NCBI GenBank assembly: GCA_965242595.1
Contig: OZ251464.1
Coordinates: 310,001 to 374,000 of the forward strand
Length of the DNA stretch: 64,000 bases
From: SP197 sp965242595
GTDB taxonomy: Bacteria > Pseudomonadota > Alphaproteobacteria > SP197
Direction of reading: 5' to 3'
Shown here: positions 15,571 to 23,213 of the stretch, piece by piece
Position numbering within the stretch: the first letter of the stretch is position 1
How the letters are laid out: the number at the start of each line of letters is the position of its first letter
Made by a program: the position numbers and the translations under genes
Notes under the pieces: generated by a model
Seen by the model: the letters and a program-made list of their open reading frames with translations, nothing else
The model's database searches: none
Told to the model about the DNA's origin: nothing

Positions 15571-16548
15571 ATGGCCCGCGCCCTTGCCGTCCTCGCCACG
15601 CTCTGGGCCCTGCTGGCGACCGCCGCCGCCGAAGAGGCGTGGCACCACGAATGGCCGCTGACGGATTTCTCGAAACGGTCGGTAGCTCTGGGCGAAATCG
15701 TCTCCGGCGGCCCGCCCCGGGACGGCATCCCGGCCATCGACGCGCCCGTCTTCGCGCCCGTCTCCCAGGTGCGGAATATCGCCGCCCTCGAGCCGGTGAT
15801 CTCCATCGAAGCCGGCGGCGAGGCGCGCGCCTATCCGCTCGCCATCCTCATGTGGCACGAAATCGTCAACGACCGGGTGGGCGGCGAGGCGCTGGCCGTC
15901 ACCTTCTGCCCGCTCTGCAACACCGCCATCGCCTTCCGGCGCATGGTGGCAGGCCGGCTGCTGGATTTCGGCACCACCGGCAAGCTGCGCCATTCCGACC
16001 TGGTGATGTATGACCGCCAGACCGAAAGCTGGTGGCAGCAGTTCACCGGCGAGGCCATCGTCGGCGCCATGACCGGCACGGTGCTGGAGCCGTGGCCGGC
16101 CCGGCTGGAGAGTTTCGCGCGCTTCCAAAGGCGCTTTCCCGGCGGTCTGGTGCTGGTGCCGGCAGACCCGGACGCCCGCGATTACGGCGCTAACCCCTAT
16201 GTCGGCTATGACGGCCGCAGCGCGCCCTATGGCTTCTTCCGCGGCGAGCTGCCTGCCGAGTTGCCGGCCCTGGCCCGGGTGGTGCGGGTGGGCGGCGAAG
16301 CCTGGGCGCTCTCCCTGCTGCGCCGGGAGGGAACGATACGGGCGGGCGACCTGGTGCTGACCTGGGAGCCCGGCCAGGCCTCGGCCCTGGACAGCGCCCG
16401 CATCGCCGCCGGGGCGGATGTCGGCAATGTCACGGTGCGGCGCATGACGCAGGCAGGGCCGGTGGATGCGGTCCATGCGGTCGATTTCGCCTTCGCCTTC
16501 CGCGCCTTCTTCCCCGAAGGCCCGATCCACACCGAAGCCCCGCCCTGA
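15571..16548 (+). CDS. Secreted DUF3179-domain protein
   Basis: 325 residues with a signal peptide (MARALAVLATLWALLATAAA, cut before EEAW) and a DUF3179 domain over most of the rest. Family markers are AYPLAILMWHEIVND, the VTFCPLCNTAIAF cysteine pair, and the DLVMYDRQTESWWQQFTGEAIVG region, ending with YGFFRGELP. The function of DUF3179 proteins is not established; the paired cysteines and conserved histidine suggest a redox or metal-binding periplasmic protein. It stands alone between tRNA-Pro and the hydrolase operon. GGAGG upstream supports the start. Confidence 0.85.
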   Translation: MARALAVLATLWALLATAAAEEAWHHEWPLTDFSKRSVALGEIVSGGPPRDGIPAIDAPVFAPVSQVRNIAALEPVISIEAGGEARAYPLAILMWHEIVNDRVGGEALAVTFCPLCNTAIAFRRMVAGRLLDFGTTGKLRHSDLVMYDRQTESWWQQFTGEAIVGAMTGTVLEPWPARLESFARFQRRFPGGLVLVPADPDARDYGANPYVGYDGRSAPYGFFRGELPAELPALARVVRVGGEAWALSLLRREGTIRAGDLVLTWEPGQASALDSARIAAGADVGNVTVRRMTQAGPVDAVHAVDFAFAFRAFFPEGPIHTEAPP

Positions 16549-16621
16549 ACTTGGGCCTCGCTTGCCGCCCGGCGCGGCGATTGGCTAGGCTGGCCCGTCA
16601 TCGCTTCGGGGGAGGCCCGGC

Positions 16622-17314
16622 ATGTCGCGCGTTCGCTTCGCTGCCGACGGCAAGGGCGGCCTCAGCCGCCATGTTCCCATCCGCACCGCCCGCCATGCCG
16701 CGCTGCTGGTGGTGGATGTCCAGGTCTACACCTGCACGCCCGGCGACGGCGAATACGGCCATATCGACCCCGCCGCCATCCCGCCGGAGCTCGCCTATCA
16801 CTTCCGGCGCATCGACGACGTCATGCTGCCCGCCATCGCCCGCCTCCAGGCCGCCGCCCGCGCCGCCGGGGCGGAGGTGCTCTACACGGTGGTCGAGGCG
16901 CTCACCCGCGACATGCGCGACCTGTCGCTCGATTACAAAATCTCCGGCATCGGCGTGCCCAAAGGCTCGCCCTGGGCCGCGCTCCCCGCCGCCATCGCCC
17001 GCCTCCCGGACGAGATCGTCATCCCCAAGACCTCGTCCAGCGTCTTCAACTCCACCAATATCGATTATGTCCTGCGCGCCCTGGAGATCGAGCAACTGAT
17101 CGTCTGCGGCATGCTGACCGACCAATGCGTCGAATCGGCGGTGCGCGACGCCTGCGATCTGGGCTATCTCGTCACCGTGCCGGAGGATGCCTGCGCCACC
17201 ATGAGCCACGAACGCCACACCCGCTCGCTGGAGCTCTATGGCGGCTATTGCCGTGTCACCGGCACGGACCGGGTGGTGGCCGAGCTGGAGGCGCTGGCCC
17301 GGCGCGCCGCCTGA
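16622..17314 (+). CDS. Isochorismatase-like cysteine hydrolase
   Basis: 230 residues of the isochorismatase-like hydrolase fold. The catalytic triad is visible: Asp32 in LLVVDVQ, Lys136 in VIPKTSSSVF and Cys169 in GMLTDQCVESAVRDACDLGYLVTV. The usual cis-peptide region lies just before the cysteine. Enzymes with this triad cleave amide bonds in ureidoacrylate, nicotinamide, biuret or carbamoylated compounds. Here it heads a three-gene unit with two DUF1989 proteins (12 bp, then one base of overlap), which hints at breakdown of a urea- or guanidine-type nitrogen compound. Substrate is not known. Confidence 0.88.
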   Translation: MSRVRFAADGKGGLSRHVPIRTARHAALLVVDVQVYTCTPGDGEYGHIDPAAIPPELAYHFRRIDDVMLPAIARLQAAARAAGAEVLYTVVEALTRDMRDLSLDYKISGIGVPKGSPWAALPAAIARLPDEIVIPKTSSSVFNSTNIDYVLRALEIEQLIVCGMLTDQCVESAVRDACDLGYLVTVPEDACATMSHERHTRSLELYGGYCRVTGTDRVVAELEALARRAA

Positions 17315-17326
17315 GGGGAGGGAGGC

Positions 17327-17929
17327 ATGGAAGCGATCGTCGTTCCGCCGGGCGAGGGGCGCGCTGTCGCCGTCGGGCGTGGGCAGACCGTCACGGTGCG
17401 GACGCCCAGGGGCGGCCAGGCCGCCGATTTCTTCGCCTTCAACGCTGGCCAGGTGGGCGAATGGCTGTCGCCGCCCCACAGCTGGGTCACCACCTTTTCG
17501 CTGAAGCCACGGGTGGGCGATGTCTTCCTGTCGCGCTTCCGCCGTCCGATGCTGAAGATGGTCCAGGATACCGCCGGCGGCGTCCACGACATGCTGCTGG
17601 CGGCCTGCGACCGCTTCCGCTACGAGTTCTTCGGCCATCATGGCCCCCATGCCAGCTGCGCCGACAACCTGCAGCTCGCCATGCGCCGCCTGGGCCACGA
17701 GATTTCGGTGATCCCGCAGCCGATCAACTTCTTCACCCATGTCCCCATCGATGGGCAGGGCGGCCTGTCGGCGCCGAAGAACACCGTGCCGGCCGGGGCG
17801 CAGGTGGCGCTGGAGGCGTTGATGGACACCGTCTGCGTCGTTTCCTCCTGCCCCTTCGACCTCGCCCGCCCGGGCTGGGAGATCAATGCCGGCGGGCGGG
17901 TGAGCGAGCTGGAGCTGGAGGTGGCGTGA
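17327..17929 (+). CDS. DUF1989 protein (urea-carboxylase-associated / carboxyguanidine deiminase-like), first of pair
   Basis: 200 residues of DUF1989. Family pattern: GGQAADFFAFN, the GVHDMLLAACD His/Cys segment, GPHASCADNLQLAM, PINFFTHVPI and VVSSCPFDL. Two DUF1989 proteins acting together (CgdA and CgdB) have been described as carboxyguanidine deiminase in guanidine degradation, and others sit beside urea carboxylase. The tandem arrangement here fits a heteromeric enzyme, but neither carboxylase is in the window. The C-terminus after SSCP lacks the NGG-PTP segment of the sister, a sign of subunit specialisation. GGGAGGGAGGC lies upstream of the start. Confidence 0.82.
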   Translation: MEAIVVPPGEGRAVAVGRGQTVTVRTPRGGQAADFFAFNAGQVGEWLSPPHSWVTTFSLKPRVGDVFLSRFRRPMLKMVQDTAGGVHDMLLAACDRFRYEFFGHHGPHASCADNLQLAMRRLGHEISVIPQPINFFTHVPIDGQGGLSAPKNTVPAGAQVALEALMDTVCVVSSCPFDLARPGWEINAGGRVSELELEVA

Positions 17930-18567
17930 TGCGCGTCCTCGGCAGCGAGACGGTCGCCGCCGGGCGGCCCTGGTCGGCGGTGGTGGCGGCCGGGCGGCAT
18001 CTGCGCATCGCCGCTCTGGAAGGCCGCCAGGGGGTGGATTTCCTGTGCTACAACGCCCGCAACCCGGCCGAGCGCTACCACGCGCCCAACACGCTGAAGG
18101 CCGCCGGCACGCTGCGGCTGACGGCGGGCCACAGCCTGTTCTCCGACGAGGCGCGGGCCATCTTCACGCTGGTGGCCGATAGCGCCGGCGGCTATCACGA
18201 CACCATCGCCGGCTGTTGCAGCGCGGCCAGCAACGCCCTGCTCTACGGCGCCGCCGATACGCCCGGCTGCCGCGAGAACTTCCTGGCCGAACTGGCCCGC
18301 CACGGCCTGGGCCGACGCGACATCGTTCCCAATGTCAATTTCTTCTGCCATGTGCCGGTGGGCGGCGGCGGGCGGCTGGCAGAGCGCACCTTCGTTCCGG
18401 TGCCGGGCGGTGCCGGAGGGCCGGGCAGCCATGTGGAGTTGCGGGCGGAGATGGACGCGCTGGCGGTGGTTTCCAACTGCCCGCAGGTCAACAATCCCTG
18501 CAACGATGGGCGCCCGACGCCGATTCTGATCGAACTGCTGGCCCCGGACGCCCCGGACGGAGGCTGA
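17929..18567 (+). CDS. DUF1989 protein (urea-carboxylase-associated / carboxyguanidine deiminase-like), second of pair
   Basis: 212 residues of DUF1989 with RQGVDFLCYNA, GGYHDTIAGCCSAASN, PNVNFFCHVPV and VVSNCPQVNNPCNDGRPTPI. It keeps the C-terminal asparagine/cysteine-rich segment that the first protein lacks, so the two are complementary rather than redundant. The ATG shares one base with the preceding stop (TGATG), with GGAGGTGG upstream; a GTG one codon earlier is an alternative. Predicted to be a metal-dependent hydrolase/deiminase subunit acting with its neighbour and the isochorismatase-like enzyme. Exact reaction is not provable here. Confidence 0.82.
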   Translation: MRVLGSETVAAGRPWSAVVAAGRHLRIAALEGRQGVDFLCYNARNPAERYHAPNTLKAAGTLRLTAGHSLFSDEARAIFTLVADSAGGYHDTIAGCCSAASNALLYGAADTPGCRENFLAELARHGLGRRDIVPNVNFFCHVPVGGGGRLAERTFVPVPGGAGGPGSHVELRAEMDALAVVSNCPQVNNPCNDGRPTPILIELLAPDAPDGG

Positions 18568-18583
18568 AGGGCGGGGCCGAGGC

Positions 18584-18760
18584 TCAGGCGCCTTCCTCGA
18601 CCGGCGCCTCGATGCCGAACCAGGCCAGGATATCGACCCCCAGCAGCAGCAGAACGGCGAGGATGGCGAAGGCGATGGCGCCTGCCAGCAGCATGCGCTC
18701 GGTCTTCATCAGGCCCCGCCGGTCGGCGGCGAAGGCGGCAAGCCTGGCTGGGGCTGTCAT
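18584..18760 (-). CDS. Small single-helix membrane protein, unknown function
   Basis: 58 residues: a basic N-terminal third (MTAPARLAAFAADRRGLMKTER), one long hydrophobic helix (LLAGAIAFAILAVLLLLGVDILAWFG) and a short acidic tail. The start has GGGAG seven bases upstream. A longer in-frame reading starts inside the tRNA-Phe gene and is rejected. It is convergent with the DUF1989 gene and lies next to tRNA-Phe. I do not recognise a family. Confidence 0.6.
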   Translation of the reverse strand: MTAPARLAAFAADRRGLMKTERMLLAGAIAFAILAVLLLLGVDILAWFGIEAPVEEGA

Positions 18761-18885
18761 GGCAAGGCTCCCTGTGGCGGCGGCGCGGCGTCCGCCCATG
18801 TTCGCGGCCATCTTCGCGCCGGCGCATCCGGCGCCCGGCGCTTCGGGCATGATAGCGGCGGCCGGGCGGTCTGCAAGCGGGCCGG

Positions 18886-18958
18886 TGCCCAGGGGTGGAA
18901 TCGAACCACCGACACCATGATTTTCAGTCATGTGCTCTACCGACTGAGCTACCTGGGC
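18886..18958 (-). tRNA. tRNA-Phe (anticodon GAA)
   Basis: On the minus strand 73 bases fold as a cloverleaf: acceptor stem starting GCCCAGG, D-arm TAGCTCAGTCGGTAGAGC, anticodon stem CATGA/TCATG with loop CTGAAAA (anticodon GAA), T-arm GGTTCGATTCC and discriminator A. The terminal CCA is not encoded, unlike the tRNA-Pro nearby. Confidence 0.97.
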
Positions 18959-19015
18959 TTAGCCTGCGGGCGCGGTTGTTTAGGGAATTGGCGCCGGCCT
19001 GTCCAGTGCTGGCGG

Positions 19016-19240
19016 TCATGGCTTGCCGTTCCGGCCCGCTTCGCTCGCTGGCAGCAGGGCTTCGATCTCGTCGGGGAAAAGCTGGCGTCCGGGGATGGCG
19101 TAGGGTTCGTCGCCGCCGATCCAGTGGGCCAGGTCGCGCAGGCGGCAGCGGTGGCCGCAGAAGGGCTTGAAGGGGGGCTGGGCGGGCCGGCCGCAGATGG
19201 GGCAGGGCGCGGCGCCGCTGGCGGGGGGAGGGGTTGCCAT
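19016..19240 (-). CDS. yacG: DNA gyrase inhibitor/zinc-finger protein YacG
   Basis: 74 residues with the YacG zinc finger: CPICGRPAQPPFKPFCGHRCRLRDLAHWI, four cysteines in C-x2-C...C-x3-C order, followed by the conserved tail GDEPYAIPG. In E. coli YacG binds gyrase B and blocks its DNA binding. In alphaproteobacteria this gene commonly follows maf and an RNase E/G gene. Here a 3.9-kb autotransporter gene stands between them (19296-23147), so the old cluster appears to have been split. A GGGGAGGGG stretch upstream supports the start. Confidence 0.88.
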   Translation of the reverse strand: MATPPPASGAAPCPICGRPAQPPFKPFCGHRCRLRDLAHWIGGDEPYAIPGRQLFPDEIEALLPASEAGRNGKP

Positions 19241-19295
19241 GGCGCAGCTTAGCAGGCGGCGCCGGGGCCGGCCACGGGTCCGCCCGCCCGCCGGG

Positions 19296-22200
19296 CTAGA
19301 ACCGCACTTGCAACTCCAGGGCGGCGTTGTAGCCGTCGCTGCCGATGCCGCTGGTCCAATAGCCCAGGGTGGTCCGGGCCTGGGTGTTTTCGTTCAGGTT
19401 CAGCACCCCTCCCGCGCCCAGGCGCAGGGTCGTGGGGCGGAGCTCGGTTTTCAGGGTCTCGGTGCCGACCTTCACCTGCGTCCGGTCGGAAAATTCGCGC
19501 TCCACGGCCAGCGCGCCGAACAGCATCCCCAGCCCCGGCGCCCGGGCGTCGTCCAGCTCGGTTTCCAGCGTCACCCCCAGGCGGCCCTTCAGGCTGTCGG
19601 CATCGGCCACCCGCACCCGCGCGCGCTGCCCGCCGGCCGTCTCCAGATCCGTGAAGTCCTCCAGGTCGAAGCGCGACCATGCCAGGCCGGCATGGGGGGA
19701 CATGGACAGCCAAGCCACGGGCAGGCGGTGGCCCACATCCACGGCCAGGCCCCAGCCTATGCCGGCGGCGTCGTCCTTCAGCAGGTCGCCATGGATGGCC
19801 GAGGAGATGCTGGCGTCGTAGGCGGTGGTTCGGGCCTGCGCGTCCAGCCAGATGCCGGACATCTCGTCCAGCCAGGTGGCGGAGATTCCCGCGCCCATGC
19901 CGTTCAGCTCGATGGCGCCGATGCCGGACATGCTCGCCTTGCCGTCCAGCGCGTGCAGCGAAAGCCCCAGGCGGGTGTTTTCGCCCACGGCCATATCGAC
20001 GCCCGCCTGCCCCATGTTCCAGCGGTGGTTGTAGGCCAGCGTCCCGGTCGTCGCCCGCCCGGCCTGCCATACGCCGCGCGATGTCTCCAGGCGCGCCCAG
20101 CCGCCATAGGCGTCGCGGGGCGTCTGCATCCGTTCCGGGTAAGAGGGCAGGGCGCTCATGGCCAGCAGCAGCGAGGGCAGGGCCTCGTAGAGGCGGCAGC
20201 GGTGGTCTTGCGCCGCCCGGCAGGCGAAGGTCACCGGGGCCGCCGGCGCCGGCGTGGGCCCCGTTTCTGGCCCAATTTCCGGCGTGGTCGGCCCCGCCCC
20301 TGGGGTGGTTGGGTCCGTGCCCGGCGTGATCGGGTCTGGGTCCGGTGTGGTCGGGTCTGGGTCCGGGGTCGGGACTGGGTCTGGCTCCGGCTCCGGCGGG
20401 CGGGGGCGGGCGGGCAGGCTGCTGGTGTCCAGTTCGCCGGTCACGCGGTGCACGGGCAGCGTCCTGGAATAGCCGGTCAGGGCGCCGTCCCGTTGTTCGC
20501 GAAACACGACCTCGGCCACGTTCTGGGGGCGATAGGTGCCGGCCATGCGCGCGTGCTGTTCTTCGGCGTCTTCCCGATACACGATCATGGCGTTCGTGAA
20601 CACGGTGACGGCGATGGCCAGATCGTCGCTGCCGCGGATGGTGCGCCGCGCGCCATTGGCATCGACAGCGCCGTTCAGGCCCACGGTCACGGTGGCGCCG
20701 CCGCTGAGGTCCACCGCCGCATCGGCGCCGGCGCTGCCCGTCACCCGGCCGTCAATGACGATCACCGAGCGTCCGGGGTCGTTCACCAGGATGGCGGGCT
20801 GGCCGGCGCCGGCCACCAGCGCGCCCATCTCGCCCAGGGTCAGGGTGCCGCCGCCCACCAGGTGCACGGCCGCATCCGTCCCGCCGGTCACCATGCCGTG
20901 CACGGTCACGGTCTGCTTCAGGATGTCGTCGGCGGTGTCGGCTGTCCCGTCCGCGCCAACATCCAGCCCGGCATTGGCCACCCGGATGCCGGCGCGCCCA
21001 CCGGTCACGGTGGTTCCGGCGGCCACGGTGACCTCGATGGCGCCGTTGTTGTCGTGGGCGGTGGCGTAATAGGCGCGGATGCCGTCGCCGCGCGAGGCGA
21101 TGGAGCCTGCGGTCATGGCGATGCGGATGTTGCCCGGGTTGTAGCGGTCCAGCAGCATCTGCACCCTGGTCCAATAGTCTGTGTCGTCCTCGGTGTTGTC
21201 TTGAAAGCCCGCGTCCCCCAGGGCGGTGTCCACGTCGGCGCCGTTTGCCAGCGCCTTCAGCGCCTCCTTCTCCGCGTCGGAAAAGCCCTGGGCCAGAATG
21301 TTGCGCAGCAGGGTTCTGCGGCCGGCCGCGCTCAGCCAGGTCACGATCTGGGTGTCGGTCAGCTGGCTGGCCGCGGTGGTGGCGCTGGTGCCGATGGCGG
21401 TGAGAACCGCCGGCGCTACCACGATGTCGTCGTTCCCCAGCGCCGCCCGGAACTGCGCCAGGATGTCCGCCCGCCGGGAATCGGCATGGGTTGTGGACAG
21501 CAGATTCGTCTGCGCCGTCGCATCGATCGTGCCCGGATCGTCGCCCCTGGCCACCTGGGCCACCACGTCGCGCCAGGAAAGGGCATAGGCCTCGATGCCC
21601 GCCGCCCCGCCATAGATGCCGTCGCTGCCCGCTCCCGCCGCCGCCTCCCGGTCGAAGGCCAGCACCTGGGCCGCGTTCGCCGCCGCAAAGCGGTCGTCGT
21701 CGTTGGGCGCGCTCTGGGCCGTGGTTCCGGCGGCAAAGCTGCCGCTCCAGGTTATGTCGATCAGCGGCTGGTCCGCCGCCATGCGCATTTCGCCTATCCC
21801 GGCTGCGCGCGGCACCTGGGCCAGCACCCCCGTGCGGGCGAAAATCTCCCCCTCCTGGGTCACCCGGATCTGCCCGGCGCTGTTGCTTGCGCCCAGGGTG
21901 GCGAACATGCCGGCGTTGTGCCGCGAGGCCAGCGTCGCGCCCGAGTCCAGCTCGATGGTGGCATCGCCGGTTCCCATCTGGCGCAGCTCCACCGCATGGG
22001 CGGGAAGGCTCACCGCCGGGGTGCGGGCGTCGCGGGCGCCGTTGCGGCCGCTGACTGCGACCGAGCCGCCCGTCACCTGCACGGTGGCGGGGCCCGGGCC
22101 GCGCCGCTCGACCCGGATGCCGACGCCGGCCGCGGCGATGGTGCCGGAATTCCTCACCGAGACGGTGCCGGCGGCGCTGGCGTAGCTAAGCCAGATGCCC

Positions 22201-23096
22201 GAGCCCATCGGCGCGGAGATGGCCCCCATATTGGCGATGGTGGCATTGCGGTCGTTGTTGTAGTTCATGTGGATGCCGGCATAGGCGCCCGACACGGCGA
22301 TGGTGCCGCTGTTCGTGATGTCCGCCGAGCCGGTGTAATCGTTCCTGTTGGCGGTCGGGAAGGGGCGGGTGTACGAGGGGTACCACAGATAGATGCCCTC
22401 CTCCCCCGAGTTGATGGCGCCGCTGTTCGTGATGGTCGTCGGGTTGGTGGTGTTCGCGAGGCGCCTCCCGACCAGGATGCCTCTCTTGGTGGCGTAAATG
22501 GTCGCCGCGCTGTCGATGGTGCCCTGGCCGGAGCCCCAGAAGCTGCCGGTGCCTTGCAGCTGCAACCAGATGCCGTTTTGCTTCATCGGGGTGGTTGCCG
22601 AGCCGATGGTCACCCCCGCTTTCACATCTATCGTCGCCGGCGAATTCCGCTGGTGTCGCATCTCGAGATAGATGCCGTTGTTCCGGTCGACGCCGGCCAC
22701 CGTGTTCGTCCCCTGGACGATGTCGATGACGTGGGCGGTCCCGCCCGTCGCGCCCCCCATGTTGAGGTTGATCCTACGGTTCCCGCTCTGGGAGGTGAGC
22801 AGATAGACGCCGACCGCCTGCGTGGCGCCCGCCGTGATGGTGGTGGTGGTGCTGCTGCCCTCGATGTTGACGGTGTTGTTGCCCCCCGTCCAATCGGCCG
22901 AGTCCGCCCCCCCGTAGAAGATGCCGTCGCTATACGTCGTGGCCGTGCAGGTGGCGGTGGAGCCATCGGGGCTTAAATCCCCGCATTCCTCCACCGCCCG
23001 CGCCTCCCCCGGCGCCCACAGCAGCGCCGCCAGCAGCGCGGCGCCCAGCAGGGCGGAGAAGACGGCGCGAGCGTTACCCGCCGCCATGGCCTTCAT
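19296..23096 (-). CDS. Autotransporter with proline-rich linker and C-terminal beta-barrel (type V secretion)
   Basis: 1266 residues from ATG 23096, which has GGAGGG seven bases upstream. Signal peptide NARAVFSALLGAALLAALLWAPGEARA, then a passenger of about 860 residues rich in Asn/Gly/Thr with repeated ITNSGTI-like units, as in beta-helical adhesins. A Pro-Asp-Thr repeat linker follows (about residues 897-949). A transporter barrel of about 290 residues ends in aromatic RF. Sandwiched between two passenger stretches is a helical segment (TDTQIVTWLSAAGRRTLLRN onwards). A second start, ATG 23147 with AGGGAGG upstream, is in frame through the C14 tract (23115-23128) and would add 17 residues. 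The gene splits the maf-RNase-yacG cluster. Surface adhesion or interaction is likely; ligand unknown. Confidence 0.88.
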   Translation of the reverse strand: MKAMAAGNARAVFSALLGAALLAALLWAPGEARAVEECGDLSPDGSTATCTATTYSDGIFYGGADSADWTGGNNTVNIEGSSTTTTITAGATQAVGVYLLTSQSGNRRINLNMGGATGGTAHVIDIVQGTNTVAGVDRNNGIYLEMRHQRNSPATIDVKAGVTIGSATTPMKQNGIWLQLQGTGSFWGSGQGTIDSAATIYATKRGILVGRRLANTTNPTTITNSGAINSGEEGIYLWYPSYTRPFPTANRNDYTGSADITNSGTIAVSGAYAGIHMNYNNDRNATIANMGAISAPMGSGIWLSYASAAGTVSVRNSGTIAAAGVGIRVERRGPGPATVQVTGGSVAVSGRNGARDARTPAVSLPAHAVELRQMGTGDATIELDSGATLASRHNAGMFATLGASNSAGQIRVTQEGEIFARTGVLAQVPRAAGIGEMRMAADQPLIDITWSGSFAAGTTAQSAPNDDDRFAAANAAQVLAFDREAAAGAGSDGIYGGAAGIEAYALSWRDVVAQVARGDDPGTIDATAQTNLLSTTHADSRRADILAQFRAALGNDDIVVAPAVLTAIGTSATTAASQLTDTQIVTWLSAAGRRTLLRNILAQGFSDAEKEALKALANGADVDTALGDAGFQDNTEDDTDYWTRVQMLLDRYNPGNIRIAMTAGSIASRGDGIRAYYATAHDNNGAIEVTVAAGTTVTGGRAGIRVANAGLDVGADGTADTADDILKQTVTVHGMVTGGTDAAVHLVGGGTLTLGEMGALVAGAGQPAILVNDPGRSVIVIDGRVTGSAGADAAVDLSGGATVTVGLNGAVDANGARRTIRGSDDLAIAVTVFTNAMIVYREDAEEQHARMAGTYRPQNVAEVVFREQRDGALTGYSRTLPVHRVTGELDTSSLPARPRPPEPEPDPVPTPDPDPTTPDPDPITPGTDPTTPGAGPTTPEIGPETGPTPAPAAPVTFACRAAQDHRCRLYEALPSLLLAMSALPSYPERMQTPRDAYGGWARLETSRGVWQAGRATTGTLAYNHRWNMGQAGVDMAVGENTRLGLSLHALDGKASMSGIGAIELNGMGAGISATWLDEMSGIWLDAQARTTAYDASISSAIHGDLLKDDAAGIGWGLAVDVGHRLPVAWLSMSPHAGLAWSRFDLEDFTDLETAGGQRARVRVADADSLKGRLGVTLETELDDARAPGLGMLFGALAVEREFSDRTQVKVGTETLKTELRPTTLRLGAGGVLNLNENTQARTTLGYWTSGIGSDGYNAALELQVRF

Positions 23097-23114
23097 TGCC
23101 GAACCCTCCGCTGC

Positions 23115-23128
23115 GGGGGGGGGGGGGG
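23115..23128 (-). repeat. Homopolymeric C14 tract at the 5' end of the autotransporter gene
   Basis: Fourteen identical bases (G on the plus strand, C in the coding sense) lie between two good start sites for the autotransporter, ATG 23147 and ATG 23096. At 14 bases both starts share a frame. At 13 the upstream reading would stop at a TGA overlapping ATG 23096. At 15 it would stop at a TAA about seven codons past it. Such tracts slip during replication and commonly drive phase variation of surface proteins. Confidence 0.9.
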
Positions 23129-23213
23129 TAGCGATGCCTGCGACCATCTTCAGAGCCTCCCTCAAGACATCCATCCGATAGAGCCGGGGCGCAAACTATT
23201 CTACAGCCCGGCC

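Noticed and set aside
18895..19252. Short plus-strand reading frames over the tRNA-Phe region (MESNHRHHDFQSCALPTEL-type start)
   Set aside because: They are translations of the antisense of tRNA-Phe, a well-known annotation artefact.
19167..22976. A 1269-codon plus-strand frame opposite the autotransporter
   Set aside because: Composition is His/Gly/Ala-rich without domains; the minus-strand reading has a signal peptide, linker and beta-barrel.
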